A program made the position numbers and the translations under genes. From NCBI RefSeq assembly GCF_040436345.1, contig NC_133219.1, positions 22,657,458 to 22,721,457 of the forward strand: a stretch of DNA of 64,000 nt. Reading direction: 5' to 3'. Shown here piece after piece: positions 12,208 through 23,399 of this stretch. Each line of letters starts with the position of its first letter. Within the stretch, counting starts at the first letter, position 1. The notes under the pieces were generated by a model. That model saw only the letters and a list, made by a program, of their open reading frames with translations, was not told the origin of the DNA and did not search any database. The DNA comes from Pagrus major. Its lineage: Eukaryota; Chordata; Actinopteri; Spariformes; Sparidae.

Positions 12208-14397
12208 ACATTTAAAATGAAATTTAAAAGAAACATCAAATGTATCACTTTAAATTATGATACTCTACAAGATAACAAGTCTGTGTTAAAATGTAATCGT
12301 AGATGTCACTTTGCAGAACGCCGAGCCTGAAAGTGTCTACATCCTGTTACTTTACATTTGCATTTCTAAATTTAAGTGCAACGAAGAAACAGAAAGAAAA
12401 AAAAGGAGAAGAGTTGCTCAGATCACACCAGTTTCCCCTGCAGACACTTACTCAGCAGGTACACAGCAGTAATTAATGGATCAATAGACGACCACACAAA
12501 CCTCATCATATATTCTTACAGTGTGAGTGGATGCCAAAACTGCACCATCGACAAAAAAGCAACCATATAATGAGGATCCATTTTACTACTGTGGTTACAC
12601 AAAAGCTTAACTCTTTCTAATGTTGTGTGTTACTGGAAAGCCTCCACGTATTACCACAGGAAGCGTACGTACGTGTATTTTATGAGGAAATTGGCAGGTG
12701 TACAAAGTGGCGACAGAATTAGGACACAGACGTAACAATTACGGACATCTTTGCTTTGAACATAAAAGTTTGAATCTTCAATGCGTCAGAATACATGTAA
12801 ACCTTCATTTCAGCTGGATGATGGTGACAGTGTCCAGTTGGTTTTATTTTGGAGGGTTTGCTCAGCCAATAGTGAAAATATTCAGTCCTTTAAATGAAGT
12901 TAAAAGATCAACAGAGGTCGAGATGCAAGTTTTTACACAATACTGGTGTCAATAAGTTAAGCTTTATCAGATATTTAAAAAACTGTTCCATGTGACAGGA
13001 AAGCAAAGAAACTTTTACTTTGCTGAATAAAACCGCCAAAATCTCTGGATTCAGTGTGCATATCTGACCAAACCTGACTTCCCTTTTTACCAAATCGGTG
13101 TCTCCCTGCAGTTTGGATTTCATGCGTATATGCAGCAGTCTGATCGCAGTATTACACATGCAGCAGACACTGTCCTTGCTTCAGCTCATTCAACTTCAGG
13201 TTTGGCCAGGAAACTGGACCGCTGGTTCATCTCACCAGGTGATTGGGCAATAATTACGTGGTGGCCAGAGGTGGGCGATTATTATGCATTGGTATCGTGC
13301 TTTTGGTTCTGCCCCCCGAGCAATGTATTTCACACTTCATCATGTCGGGTAAAGAAGTATTTCACACCACTTGAGCTCGCAGAGAGAGACGTGCATACCA
13401 AGGTTGATGGGGTTTACCTGTGGTTAGTCACCGGTGATAGATGAGGCCTGAGACAAATGTAGCAGCAGCTCTGCGAGGCTCTGAGGAGAATCATTTCATG
13501 GGATCTCCAGATGGATATTTACCTCTGACTAGAAATATTTAATTTCTTATTTAAACCCCTTAACAAAAAATCAATGCGTGTCTTGGATTTCGTGTCATTG
13601 CATCATGCATTTCCCAGAAAATGTTGGTCACACTGCATGACTGGAGCAAGGCAGGTCAGCATCCCAGAAATGACCCTTCTCCTCACATAATGCAGAGCTT
13701 TCAGTGTATAATAAGGTCTAAGGCTACACACTAAGGGTTATGTCACTATTGTTAATCTATTCATTGTTTTCTCAATTAATGGTTTGGTTTGTATTATGTC
13801 AGCAAACATGTAAATGAATCAGAAGTATTATATTAAGTTTCATTAGTATGTTTTGTCACTGTCTGATGATGAGCAGATGTTTCCATGCAGATGTTTTCCA
13901 TCATTCAAACTCTCACCTGTGATACTGGGCTTGCAGGAAGTGGAACTCCTCCTTGATCCGGTCGCAGGACTCGGTGACGGTGAACTTTAACGGCTGTCCC
14001 GGCTGGTGGGGGACCTCGACCCAAACCAAACAGCGTGTAGGGAGGGAAGAGAGGAAGAACTGAGCCGCCAAAGTTCAGTGTCACGACACAGACACACACA
14101 GACAAGACTGTAGAATGACAATAGGCCTCTGTGATAAGGGTGGCCTTTTGGTTTCGGGCTCCTCACACGTTAACCCACGCACACTCACAGACTCACACAT
14201 GCAGCTGCAGCAGTTTGACAATGAGCGCAATTGTCCGTGCGGGCGCGCAGTGGCACGGAAACTTGATCTAAACTGATTACGCATCAGGCGCGCGGCTGTT
14301 AATCTGCGCTGTTTTGACATACTGCCTCGGCTGCTGTTTGCTCTCTACTTACCGGATGCCGTGCCGGGGGGTACATCTTGCTCAGATCCCGAATCAT
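167..14397 (-). CDS. tle4: tle4, Groucho/TLE transcriptional corepressor, 5' part only (coding exons 1-5)
   Basis: Groucho/TLE proteins are nuclear corepressors recruited by TCF/LEF, HES and other factors. Only the N-terminal 105 residues are here. Coding exons on the minus strand: 14353-14397 (starts [15 protein letters not shown]), 13917-14014 (contains [14 protein letters not shown] and FLQAQYH), 12041-12104 ([16 protein letters not shown], then RHYVM), 11829-11873 ([15 protein letters not shown]) and 167-229 ([13 protein letters not shown], then VIPFLSQE). All joins are in phase with GT-AG introns of 338, 1812, 167 and 11599 bp. The encoded part is the start of the glutamine-rich Q domain, the coiled coil used for tetramerisation and TCF binding. 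The [10 protein letters not shown] start and AEIVKRLNA are TLE4-like as I know the family; TLE1 and TLE3 have TEIAKRL there. The proline/serine-rich linkers and WD40 propeller would lie left of the window. Small differences from the mammalian protein ([14 protein letters not shown]) look conservative. Which TLE4 copy this is cannot be decided if the lineage has more than one. Confidence 0.93.
1235..1345. repeat. Dispersed repeat fragment, family H (copy 1)
   Basis: The stretch around CATTACCCACAATGCAAC, followed by GTAGCCTTGAG about 50 bases later, is matched at 18520-18650 in the same orientation with a similar flanking order. The family is unidentified. Confidence 0.4.
1631..1988 (+). mobile_element. 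MITE-like element, family A (copy 1)
   Basis: The element starts near TTAAAAGGTGCAATG and ends in TTACATATTGCACCTTT, so its ends are inverted repeats. The interior carries GCTAGCATGCTAAGC and a GATATGCTGCCCCCTATTTG stretch shared with the copies at 26388, 34775 and 38305 in the same orientation, and at 15929 and 56640 in reverse. No coding capacity. A non-autonomous DNA transposon is inferred from structure. Confidence 0.7.
2903..2960. repeat. (TC)n microsatellite
   Basis: A TC/CT run of about 58 bp with one TCAC interruption, in tle4 intron 4. Confidence 0.95.
4395..4530. repeat. Decayed copy of a common fish dispersed repeat (family F)
   Basis: The order of segments CACATTCATACACACC, then GTTGGGGTTAAGTGCCTTGC, resembles the better preserved element at 27650-27895 (CATTCATAC, then TTTGGGGTTCAGTATCTTGC). 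It is strongly diverged, so the boundaries are approximate. Confidence 0.4.
5205..5534. mobile_element. TTAA-bounded MITE-like element, family D
   Basis: The left end TTAAAGGATAAGTTCA and right end TGAACTTATCCTTTAA are perfect inverted complements, each including TTAA. Length is 330 bp with no coding capacity. A piggyBac-type non-autonomous transposon is an inference from the TTAA ends. Confidence 0.75.
8125..8200 (-). repeat. Fragment of a fish dispersed repeat (family E)
   Basis: GGCTAGCTGCTTCCCCCTGT and AAGCTAAGCTAACTGGC are the reverse complement of a segment type seen in the fuller element at 44946-45284. Only a fragment is present. Confidence 0.4.
8780..9055. promoter_or_regulatory. 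Candidate conserved non-coding element in tle4 intron 4
   Basis: A non-repetitive block with homeodomain-type TAATTTGCAATTGATTAG, and later AAATCAATGGGCTTATTACC and AAGCAATATTAGCAATTCGC. Its base composition differs from the surrounding simple repeats and it has no coding potential. It is called only from its appearance; conservation was not tested. Confidence 0.3.
9061..9093. repeat. (CA)n microsatellite
   Basis: A CA run of about 30 bp, in tle4 intron 4. Confidence 0.9.
9272..9972. repeat. CA-rich degenerate microsatellite tract
   Basis: There are several separate (CA)n runs (about 9275-9310, 9440-9482, 9640-9660, 9732-9752, 9807-9829, 9945-9962) within 700 bp of CA-rich DNA. Apparent open frames of up to 139 codons here (CVCVCV or HTHTHT) are artefacts of the repeat. 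Confidence 0.9.
9975..10200. promoter_or_regulatory. Candidate conserved non-coding element in tle4 intron 4
   Basis: A unique-looking block with TTTATGCTAATGATCCTCC and ATTCAATTAAACTGATGAAA, rich in ATTA cores, with no repeats or coding potential. Called from composition and motif content only. Confidence 0.28.
10537..10821. mobile_element. TTAA-bounded MITE-like element, family C (copy 1)
   Basis: The ends TTAAAGATGCACTATGTAGT and ACTACATAGTGCACCTTTAA are inverted complements with TTAA at both edges. Length 285 bp, non-coding. Confidence 0.75.
11208..11517. mobile_element. TTAA-bounded MITE-like element, family C (copy 2)
   Basis: The left end TTAAAGGAGCATTGTGTAGT and right end ATTACATAGTGCCCCTTTAA are inverted. 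The interior shares ACAGCTTGTTGATTCAGTTA and other segments with copy 1, 390 bp away. Same orientation, diverged, non-coding. Confidence 0.7.
11967..12001. repeat. (CA)n microsatellite in tle4 intron 3
   Basis: A CA run of about 34 bp inside an intron of only 167 bp. On the gene strand it reads (TG)n. Confidence 0.95.
12144..12206. repeat. (CA)n microsatellite in tle4 intron 2
   Basis: A CA run of about 55 bp, 40 bases upstream of exon 3 on the gene strand. It lies near, but outside, the acceptor's polypyrimidine stretch. Confidence 0.95.
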
Positions 14398-14939
14398 TAA
14401 AAATGTATTGCAAAGTTCGTCCACATAAACAAGAAAACAAAATGTGCGAGCACGGAGCTTGAGCCGTGCGTAAAAAGGTCGGTCAGTCAGTGGCCGGTTT
14501 GCGGGCTGTGTGCAGGTTCCGTGAAGAGTGGAAACATCCTCGAACCCGTCTTTCTTTTTTTATCAAAAAAAGTCCAGTCAGTGAGATAACCAAAGCAGGA
14601 GTTCTCCAAAATCTCCAGCGCGTAATTCTGTGCGCACAAAAGCTCAATATTCTCCCCCTGAACTAACAACGAATCCTCTATTTTCTCTGAATTTCCCTAC
14701 AAAGCATCGACTTCTGGCACATCATGACCCTGCTTGTCCGCGACTGAGCTTCTCCGCTGCGTCCCGTCGTCACGCATTTACCGGTTAATGTCCTGCAGCC
14801 TCCGTTCAATGTTCACATCCTCGCACAGCAGAACCGGCGGAGCGACCACCTCACCGACTGTGGCAGCCTGCCCCTGCGAAGCCAAATTTAGAAAGCAACC
14901 AGTCGCACGAGCGCAATTACATATTCACAACAATTAGAG

Positions 14940-15165
14940 GAGCCCGTACCGTGACGTCGGGACGTGTAGTTTAATTCATATTAGTCGATAATAAGCACTA
15001 CAGATGTGCGTCGGCTGTAAAGAACTACAACTTCCCGGCTTCCTCCGCGAAGCCCCCCGAAGCCAATGGTGTGTGGTCTGAAGGAGGAGAGGCCATTAAA
15101 GACAGCCAATAGTGTTCACTCTGCGCTCCATTCTCCTGCCAATCATCGATATGTTGTCCAATCAC
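14940..15165 (-). promoter_or_regulatory. Candidate tle4 promoter with CCAAT cluster, CRE-like and ZNF143-like motifs
   Basis: This GC-rich block lies 0.55-0.75 kb upstream of the tle4 start codon. It holds four CCAAT pentamers (15063-15067, 15106-15110, 15139-15143, 15158-15162), all in plus orientation, a TGACGTC CRE-like core at 14952-14958 and ACTACAACTTCCCGG at 15024-15038, which resembles the ACTACAA-TTCCC motif of ZNF143/THAP11 promoters. No TATA box is evident. Together with raised CpG density from about 13.9 to 15.1 kb, this suggests a CpG-island promoter. The transcription start is not determinable. The CCAAT orientation would also suit a divergent plus-strand transcript, but no coding gene is visible there. 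Confidence 0.5.
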
Positions 15166-15928
15166 CTCCGACATGATGAGAGTTATGCGGACACCCCACG
15201 TGGGGGGCTCAGGCTGCTACTAAAAGATGTCACATGGATTAATCTGGAAACTATCTGTTGACTTATGTGTTTTTTTTTATCGGGACATCCAGGCAGAGGC
15301 GAACATATGGCCCCGAGGTGTCTCGTGCTTTTCCTGTGTTTTTAATTGAATCGCCTATTAAAACAGTCTGCTGTTATGTCCACAGATTGCACTTACGGCC
15401 CTGCAATTAAATCCTCATTGAGCTCCGCTGTATGAAGCCCGCATCTGCCTGTTTGTATATAATGTAAATCACAGTGGGGTCGACCAAATATTGTAAACAC
15501 TTAATGAACTTCAATTTGAATTATTATGACTGGCTGCAGGCTCATTGGCACTTTTCCAACCCCTTTATTCTGTCTTCAGGACGTGTGTGGGAACATATTT
15601 TCCAGGATTGTTTCCCTTAGCATACAGATTTTTTTCTATTTTCTGAGTGTTGGAAGAATTGTTGTTTTAAACGTACCAACATTTTAATAGTAGAAGTAAA
15701 ATAGTATTATGTAAGATATTTAAAATACTGGCTAAGTACCAAAAGTTCTCTTCAGAATAATGTTTATTATAGTGTTTTATTATAATTGATGATTACTTTA
15801 GTATTAATGTGTAAATCACTTCACTGCTGCAGCTTGTAAGCCTGAGACTAACGTTAAATCCTTTTATATACTGCAGGGTAGCTACCAATGTCCCCTGATG
15901 GATAAATAGGGAAAAGGCTTACCTTATC

Positions 15929-16165
15929 TTAAAGGTGCAATATGTAAGAATTGTCCACCTCTCAAATTCATATCACCAGAGTAACCGCTAACTGCCGTGA
16001 GCTATTTCGCTCACTTAGCTGTGCAGCTAGCGGTCCGGACTGGGAGCTCAGAGTGGTATTACAAGAAAAAGGACAGGCCGAGGCTAGCTGGTTAGCATGC
16101 TAACTTCAACAGATATCTCTGCAACACAGTGCATAGGATGTCGTTGACATAATGTCAAAACATGT
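15929..16165 (-). mobile_element. MITE-like element, family A (copy 2, reversed, truncated)
   Basis: It begins TTAAAGGTGCAATATGTAAG, the complement of the right end of copy 1, and runs through GTTAGCATGCTAACTTCA. The opposite terminal repeat is missing or too decayed to see. Confidence 0.65.
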
Positions 16166-17689
16166 ATTTCTTCGCATTTAGTTGATCTGAACTTATATAT
16201 AACTATAAATTGCTCGATTTGAAATCTCATTGGCTACATGATGCATCAATTATTTGGAGGCTGGAGTGTAAGTGACTCAGAAGAGACGATAAAGAAGAGA
16301 GAGTGGGTCACTTGTCCACACGATCGCTATTTGGCTGTTGTAGGCTCTAGGCAGGGCTTAGTTCCTAGCTACTCAAATGAGATGTCAATCAAATGGGGGC
16401 CATCTCATCTCATGAAAAAGCGACAGCAAGCTCAGTTTTTTTGCCATTTTGTCACCATTTAATCAGGGAATACTGTGTTTTGGAATCAATATGTTACTGA
16501 AATGGATCTAGTGGACATTTGGCAATAAGAGGAGACAGTTTTTGTTGGAGTTTGATGCACTACCGAAACACCCGGACACTCTATTGGTGAGTTGGCAAAA
16601 ACGCTGGTGGTTTTATCTCGAAATGGTTTATATGAATAGAATCACGGGAATCTAAGCTTTCTAATGACATATGGCGTGACTATACACTTAAATTGTGGTG
16701 CTGGTCCTTTTGCTTAGCTGTGTTTATATTGTTTGGTGACGCTTCATTTTAACAACTTAAAAATAGATGCTGATGGTCTTGTTTGCTTATGTAGGTCATA
16801 TAGAGTATCAGCATTAAATTCAAATTGTTTCATGACAAGGTAAAAGCTCCTTGCAGTATGTTTAAGCAGGGTGAGTGTGAACCAAAACAGTTTTGAACCA
16901 GACAGCCAAACGATGAGCTGAAACTCACTTTAAAGTGTCATCAAGGCGAGGGCAGCTGCAGATTTGGGTGATAATACTCATATAGTTTAAACATTATTGA
17001 CTGCAGCTCCTTCAAATCATGTAAAATGGCTTAAAGGAGCTAGAATTGGAAATACTTACATGACATTTTTGCATTATTTGACTACCCAGCTGCCTATTAG
17101 GGCACCTATTGCAGAGTAAATTGAAATAGAGTCTTTTATGATTACCACTCTCCCTCTCCGCCTCTCTCCGTCTACAGTGTGCTTACATTTGCTGCTGTGA
17201 GTAGATGTTTAGTGTGTGTAGATGAAACACACTGTTGCTGGGTCAGCAGCTCACTTAACCACTGCGCTCAGTCATTTAGCTGCACTAACTGAGTGTGTCG
17301 AAAATCTTAATCATCTTCTGCTGCACTGCACTTCATATTCATTCATGTTTCTTCTCTCTTTCTTTGAATTTATCACCTCTGATGGAGACATTTAGGATCA
17401 GATCTGTGCCTGATTGTGTCTTAAAAATTCTGATCCGTCATAGTTATATTCTGTATACTTTATATGGTTTTCCACAACATGACACCACATCAGCCCTCTC
17501 TCCTCTAGTCTGTCTGCCTCTGTCTCTCTGTCTTCCCTGTTGTCTCTGCCGCTCCCTCATACATACACGGGATTGTGCACACATATACACCGCCTCAGCC
17601 ATTCAAATACACATCTCTATCTACCACACATACAAACTAATATCTCAGGTAAGCACAGGGCCTAAAGTGACCTGCTGTCGTGGTGCGTG

Positions 17690-18110
17690 AATCCACTAAG
17701 GCTTGGAAAAGGTAATATCATGCCCTCCCTCTCCCCCCTCCAAGGGCTGAGCTGATGATGTGGGCGAGCATGGGAGGTGCAGAGGTGAGGGAGGGGGGCA
17801 GGTGAGGAGGAATAAACAGATTTATTTGCCTGCGCCCCTCTCTGATTATTTTGCCCCTGCCTTTTGTTCCAGACCTTATGAAACCCAAATGTCAAGTGGA
17901 GCGAGGGCCTCATATCGAGCCCTGTCAATCACATCCCTCTGCGCACCTGAAGCCCTGACGCCGGATTATTGGCTTCAACACAAGGGCTGCCTTCGCCGCC
18001 AGCCACGATGCCTCAGACGACTCGCCAGCCAAGTTTTTTTTTTTCTAAAGAGGAACTTCATTTGGCAGCTGATGCGCGGGAGATTGCACGGGAGCGGATT
18101 TTGAGGGTAG
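17690..18110. promoter_or_regulatory. Candidate conserved non-coding element
   Basis: Unique-looking, moderately GC-rich sequence around TCTGATTATTTTGCCCC and CTGTCAATCACATCCC, with no recognisable exon. Conservation is untested. Confidence 0.3.
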
Positions 18111-18122
18111 ATGGGTTGTAGG

Positions 18123-18124
<2 letters not shown>

Positions 18125-18157
<33 letters not shown>
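18125..18157. repeat. (GT)n microsatellite
   Basis: A GT run of about 32 bp in the gene desert. Confidence 0.95.
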
Positions 18158-18160
<3 letters not shown>

Positions 18161-18519
18161 GGGGGGCCCGAGTGGGGGATTAAGGGAAAGGGTAGGATGG
18201 ACTCGGGTTGAGGTGGGGAGTGGGTGGCCTTAACATCTTGCTCAATGATCCCGACTAGCTATCATCACCTGTACATGTGTCTCTTAATCTCTTTCCAGCC
18301 CTCACACACAAATACACACACACACATGCATACTTCCTACAGCATCTCTAATATTATACTCCCTCACAATTACTCACTTTGACCTCATGCACCTCAGTCC
18401 ACTGGTATGTTTACCCTCTTTAAGGCTTTAAAAGAGGCCTCCAACGACTGCACTCGTATCAAATTGTCGGACTCAATGTTGCTCAAAATTGATGCAGCAG
18501 AGCTAGAGATAATGTCGGT

Positions 18520-18650
18520 TTATATTCCACGTATTCTCCGTCTTTGTCATAACCTGGTGACTGCATTACCCACAATGCAACATGTCACTAACAGTTCTGT
18601 CAATTTGGGTGTGTCGTGGTTAGCCTTGAGTTACTAGGTTCAAGCAGAGA
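18520..18650. repeat. Dispersed repeat fragment, family H (copy 2)
   Basis: It shares CATTACCCACAATGCAAC and TTAGCCTTGAG with 1235-1345. Diverged; family unidentified. Confidence 0.4.
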
Positions 18651-20219
18651 TAAGGAGCTTGCTACGAGGTATTTTTGGTTCTATCTCTAACTTTTTCATT
18701 TTCCAATATGAGACAATTGAGACCAATCAATCATAACTAAATTGAGTCAAAGATCTGTAGACAGGCTTTGAAATAAAATCGATGGAGTTCCCCTTTAGCT
18801 GCACCATGAGACCAGAGAAGCTGAATGCTGGGTTTAGCTTGAGAAAGGGTTCATACCAAGGAGCTATAACAACATTAACACAGTCACCATCACTGCTGTA
18901 AACTCCTTTTACTCATCACAGCAGCACCAACTAAACAGGTGGGCTAAAAACATTGTGTGCATCCAAGTTGTTGCTGAGATTTACATTGAACTAGCTGATA
19001 GCAGTTTCGATGAGACGGTTTGTGGAAATACTTGCTGAATAATGCAGGCTAACAAGACCTTGTTGAACCACCAGCAGCACGCTGATTAGCTCATAATTTG
19101 AAACAGTGTTCTTCTCATAAACGGACAGAGGCAACTCTATCACCAGACAAGAGCATCAAGATCGGATGATTCTGCAAAAACTCCAGTTTAAAAACAATCA
19201 GAAAGTCTTTTTTTTAACTCTTGCTTTCTATAATCTCTGTTCATGGCAACTACATCCAGGTTACTTGTCGGGAAATATAATGTTACGGTTAATGAAAATG
19301 TTAATTCCTCATCGTAGCATCTGTCAAATTAGTCTGATGGCATACTGACAAAAAAAATCCTAGAACTACACGTTGCTTCCCAATTCCCCAAGTCATTGGA
19401 GTCTGCCATATTGTCTTTTATGAGATTACCATTGGGGGGTCTAAAGTCAGAAATATTCAAACCCCACACCAAGTTACTTGAACATCATCGATGCTCTCAA
19501 TTCCTTTAAAAGCTCTCGGAAATCCTGATGCGTATGGGTCTATTAAATCATGCATTTTAGGGAAAAAAATATAAGATTGATGGCTTTTCCAATGCAAAAG
19601 CCAGCAAGCAAGTTGAAACAATGACCACACGCTCCTCTATTAGACTTTTGAGTGGTTTGAACAATGTCGCACACAACACTTTAACATTATGCATGTTTTA
19701 CATATATGCACACAAACTGCATGCTCCCAGCAGTTTTCATGAATAAGTACATACACTGTCTCCCTCACAAACGTAAAGATCCTTTGTTGTCACCGACTGA
19801 AGGTCGATCAAACGCACCTCTTTCTCACAATGTCCAATTCACAGTTGTGGGTAAGACAAAGTCATTTTGTTTATATTCACAATTTAAGGTGCTTTCAATA
19901 AAATAAATATTGCATATGACTTAAAACGCAAATTTAAAGGATAGAAACCGTTTAACAGAAAATTGAACACATTTAACTGGCTTCATGATGTGGACACTCA
20001 ATGAAAGTGCTGCTGTCCCACATGTCAGCAGGGTGACAGAGGTATATTTGCTATAAAACAAGCACAATAGTATTGTCCTTTCACCGCCACATCATCCTCT
20101 GGGTATATAGAATAATAAAATAGCACCTGCCTGTCATTGTCTGTGTATGTGTGTGTGTGTTGGGGGTACAGTGTCTAACTAATCATACTTCAGTAAGCAC
20201 TAACCACTGGTCCGTGTTC

Positions 20220-20420
20220 TTAAATCTCCTGTCCTTACAGCAAGCTGCGTCTAAATCCCCCATGCTCGCCCCTTTAACACGTCATTAATCCCCGACGGCC
20301 GCCCCTTTGAACAGGGAGCTTGTGTGAAGGGATAACCAGGCCTCCTCAGACACAGAGACAGAGAGGCGGAGGCAGCGCTGGATTTACTCCTGCTACCAGC
20401 AGGTTAATCCTGCCTGCACA
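20220..20420. promoter_or_regulatory. Candidate conserved non-coding element
   Basis: Unique-looking sequence with CGTCATTAATCCCCGACGG and CAGGTTAATCCTGCC (an inverted AGGTTAATCCT-like motif). No coding signal; inferred from appearance only. Confidence 0.28.
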
Positions 20421-21150
20421 CTGAGTGAGCGAGGGGAGGCGATATGTGTGTGTGTGTGTGTGTGAGGAAGTGTGTGTCTTTATTGGAGACAGTTAAGGAT
20501 CGACTCCATCACGGTAACGACTCTGGGGGAACATCAGCATCTGGTGCTCAAAGTCATCCAGTCCCCCAAAAGGAACGTACAGATTGCTGCCATTTCTTTA
20601 TTAGATTACAAATGGGTGGATGCAAAGTGTTTGTGCTGATAAAAACCGAAATAGCATGGAGCGACCAGATGACAAACAGACCGGGATGCTGAAAGCTAGA
20701 AAAAAGGGAGACGGACCTCGATGAAAAACAATTAATTACCAGGGAAGTGGTGACATGGAGAAGAGCAGAAAAAAAGAAATCCTGAGGGTCTTAATAATGC
20801 AGCGAGCTAATCAGAGCTACAACATCCCAAAACGTGTAGATGACAAGCACATAGTGCAGGAAAATACATCATGGGTCACACTTTCATTTAAGGCCTCTTA
20901 TAATCAGTATAATGCTTTACAACACACTATAATAACGACATTGTATTAAGATTTGTTACCAATTATCACTCAATGAAGACACATTTTATATCATTACAAC
21001 TACAAATACATTATTAAACACTGATATCTGATCACAACTACATTATACTGAGTTATAAACCATTAGTTATGTTTATATGCCACGTAATATAAATGCGAAA
21101 TATAAGTGCTGAAATTTGAGGGACTTAACGGGTTGTGTTATCGTGCTTTA

Positions 21151-21547
21151 TACCAGTGTTCTTCAATCCTGGTCATCCAGGCCCACATGCCCTGCAAATT
21201 CTAGATGTTTCCCTGCCCCAACACATGGAAATGGAAAAACAGAAAGCAAAAGGGTGATTCATTTGTGCGTACAGCCAACAAGGGGGAGCTGCTTCTTACA
21301 GAAAGCGACAGTGGGCATGCGTGAATGGACATCATCGTTTCCCCAAAACCCTCCATTTTCCATGTACAAACGATTACACAGAAAAAAATGCCCTTCAGAA
21401 GGCGTTTAAAGGACCTAAAACGCTGTTTACGTGCATACATAAGGCCAAAACAAATAGAAAAAGCTTTGTTTTAGAAATACCCACGTACGTGTGTACAGGG
21501 TCTAAAACAGGCAGCCCAGGGGTCCTCGAGGACTAGGATCGAAGATA
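21151..21547. mobile_element. Non-autonomous DNA transposon-like element, family G
   Basis: The left segment CAGTGTTCTTCAATCCTGGT and right segment CTCGAGGACTAGGATCGAAG are imperfect inverted complements about 400 bp apart. The left end continues with a sequence type (GATGTTTCCCTGCCCCAACA) common in fish repeats. An hAT-type origin is a guess. Confidence 0.5.
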
Positions 21548-22254
21548 ACAAAACATAAATACAGTGAAAACTTTTATACATCTTAGACTGGACTAAAAGT
21601 CATTAGTCCACCTAAACTCAGCCATCTCTGCTCCTCTGTAGCAAAATCACTTCCTTAAAACTGTGTATCTAACACTAGTAGATGCAATTATTGTTCAGTT
21701 CCGCATTTCACATTCACCAGGCGTTCACACCGTGGCTGCTCACTTTATTTTTAATATAAAAAGGCTCTTTGTCTGCAGTGCAGAAGAGTCGCAGATAGGC
21801 AGTTGGACTTTTAACATTCTGTCTCCTCTTCAGTCTAAAAGACTAATCAGCCACTCGGCAGGGCTCTGGCTGCTAACCAGGACTAATTCTGCCTCCTGCT
21901 GGCTGGTGACACACACTGGGACAGCCATGATTGGCTGTTTAACACCAGGGGGTACACCTCTGATTGTCTGCTTAGCATATTTTCTCCGCTCATTCTGCTG
22001 GCACATTCTCGCTCTATCCCTGTTGCACAGCATAATGCAAAGGAAACAGGGGGAAGTTATAGATGTCTGTGTGTGTCTCCAAGTGTGTGTGTTTTACATC
22101 GCGTGTGTTTGGGGAAACAAAAAGCCAAATTCATCAGCAAGTCAAACCTCCCTCTTCCCCTTTTCCTCTCTCCTTTATTGCCCCCCCCCCCTTCCTTTTT
22201 TTTTTCTTCTTTCCCACCGCAGCACAGATCAGATAGAATGTCACCTCTACAAAC

Positions 22255-22475
22255 TGCCGCGAGCTAATTAGCTGTTAGCCATGTTTGTGTTCTTGACTGA
22301 TGACAGGATCATTTACTCTGGTCTCCAGCTGGCTCTGTTTGTCGGAGCCATCTCATTAGCATGGCAAATTAGTCCCACTCAGTCAGGGTTCTGCCTCGCC
22401 CAATGAGAAGTGACTGGAATGCAAATCAATCAAGAGGGCGGGCGAATGGAAATCATTAAATTGTGGTGGAGAGGG
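22255..22475. promoter_or_regulatory. Candidate conserved non-coding element
   Basis: It contains GAGCTAATTAGCTG, an octamer-like ATGCAAAT at about 22420, TCAATCAA, and CTCATTAGCATGGCAAATTA. Unique-looking, non-coding, and flanked by low-complexity DNA. Confidence 0.33.
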
Positions 22476-22594
22476 GAGGATGAGAAGACTGTGTAAACTT
22501 TTATTTTGGAGGAGATGAAAAATCAAGTCGGCTTGTGTGCTGGAAATTAGACGCAAAAGTAGAGAAGGTCAAGATTGAGCCAATTTTGGGATGG

Positions 22595-22596
<2 letters not shown>

Positions 22597-22653
<57 letters not shown>

Positions 22654-22665
22654 GGGGGGGGGGGG
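22597..22665. repeat. (GT)n microsatellite followed by a 14-base G run
   Basis: A GT run at about 22597-22647, then GAGGT and 14 consecutive G at 22652-22665. Confidence 0.95.
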
Positions 22666-22679
22666 TTGGAGAGTGTCAG

Positions 22680-23050
22680 CTGCCGTCGCCTGAGAGGAAA
22701 CACATCCGAGGGCGATGCCTTGCACTGTTGCATGTGATTGCTGTAAGGCCGAGGAGATTGACTGTAAATTCTAGGAACTCTGACTTTGTGAGCGTAATTC
22801 CCCTAAAAGCGAGAGCCAGATTTAATCAACAGCGGCTATTCATCAAATCAGTGACAGGCCGGCCAGGTACAGTTTGTCTCTGAATTAAATAAGATGAGCC
22901 AATCGTGGAGAAAAACAAAAATCTATCAATAAATAAACAAGGTTCAGCATACTGACGAGCAGCATTGCCTGGCAGAGGAACCTTGTTTGTCATCATTGCT
23001 TCGTAATTCTGCTAAGTGAGCTGTTAATACATTCCCGGCGTAAACCAATC
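22680..23050. promoter_or_regulatory. Candidate conserved non-coding element
   Basis: Unique-looking 370-bp block with TTTAATCAACAGCGGCTATT and ATCAAATCAGTGACAGG, with no repeats or coding signal. Conservation is untested. Confidence 0.3.
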
Positions 23051-23399
23051 TCTTTAATTTAATATTCTGTCATCAGGTTTTTTTCTCCTCATCAGCAGGA
23101 AGTTATTGATCATGCTCAGGGCTGCTTTCACAACAAGACAGCTGCATTTTCTCTGCACGTCGTTCAAAGCAGTAGGTGCATGTACACTTCCCTGCGAAAG
23201 AAGTGGATGAAAGTTTGTGAAACGTATATAGCAAATGTTGGAACCTCCACAGAACAATAGATGATTGAGCCGCTGGGGTTTTCTCGGTACATTCATGTTG
23301 TTAGAGGTGCAGGAGGTGTGTGTCTCGCTCCCTCTTTTCTCTGTGTGTGTTTTACTCCTTCAAGTCAATCTCTGTGAAGCTGCCGCTATCTCTAGTTTC

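Noticed and set aside
11633..12220. 195-codon open frame on the plus strand
   Set aside because: It runs antisense over tle4 exons 3 and 4 and through two CA microsatellites (HTHTHT).
21663..22271. Longest open frame in the window (202 codons, plus strand)
   Set aside because: No recognisable domain, poor codon structure, contains poly-C and poly-T runs and a CVCVC stretch, and lies across a non-coding-like region. Most likely chance.
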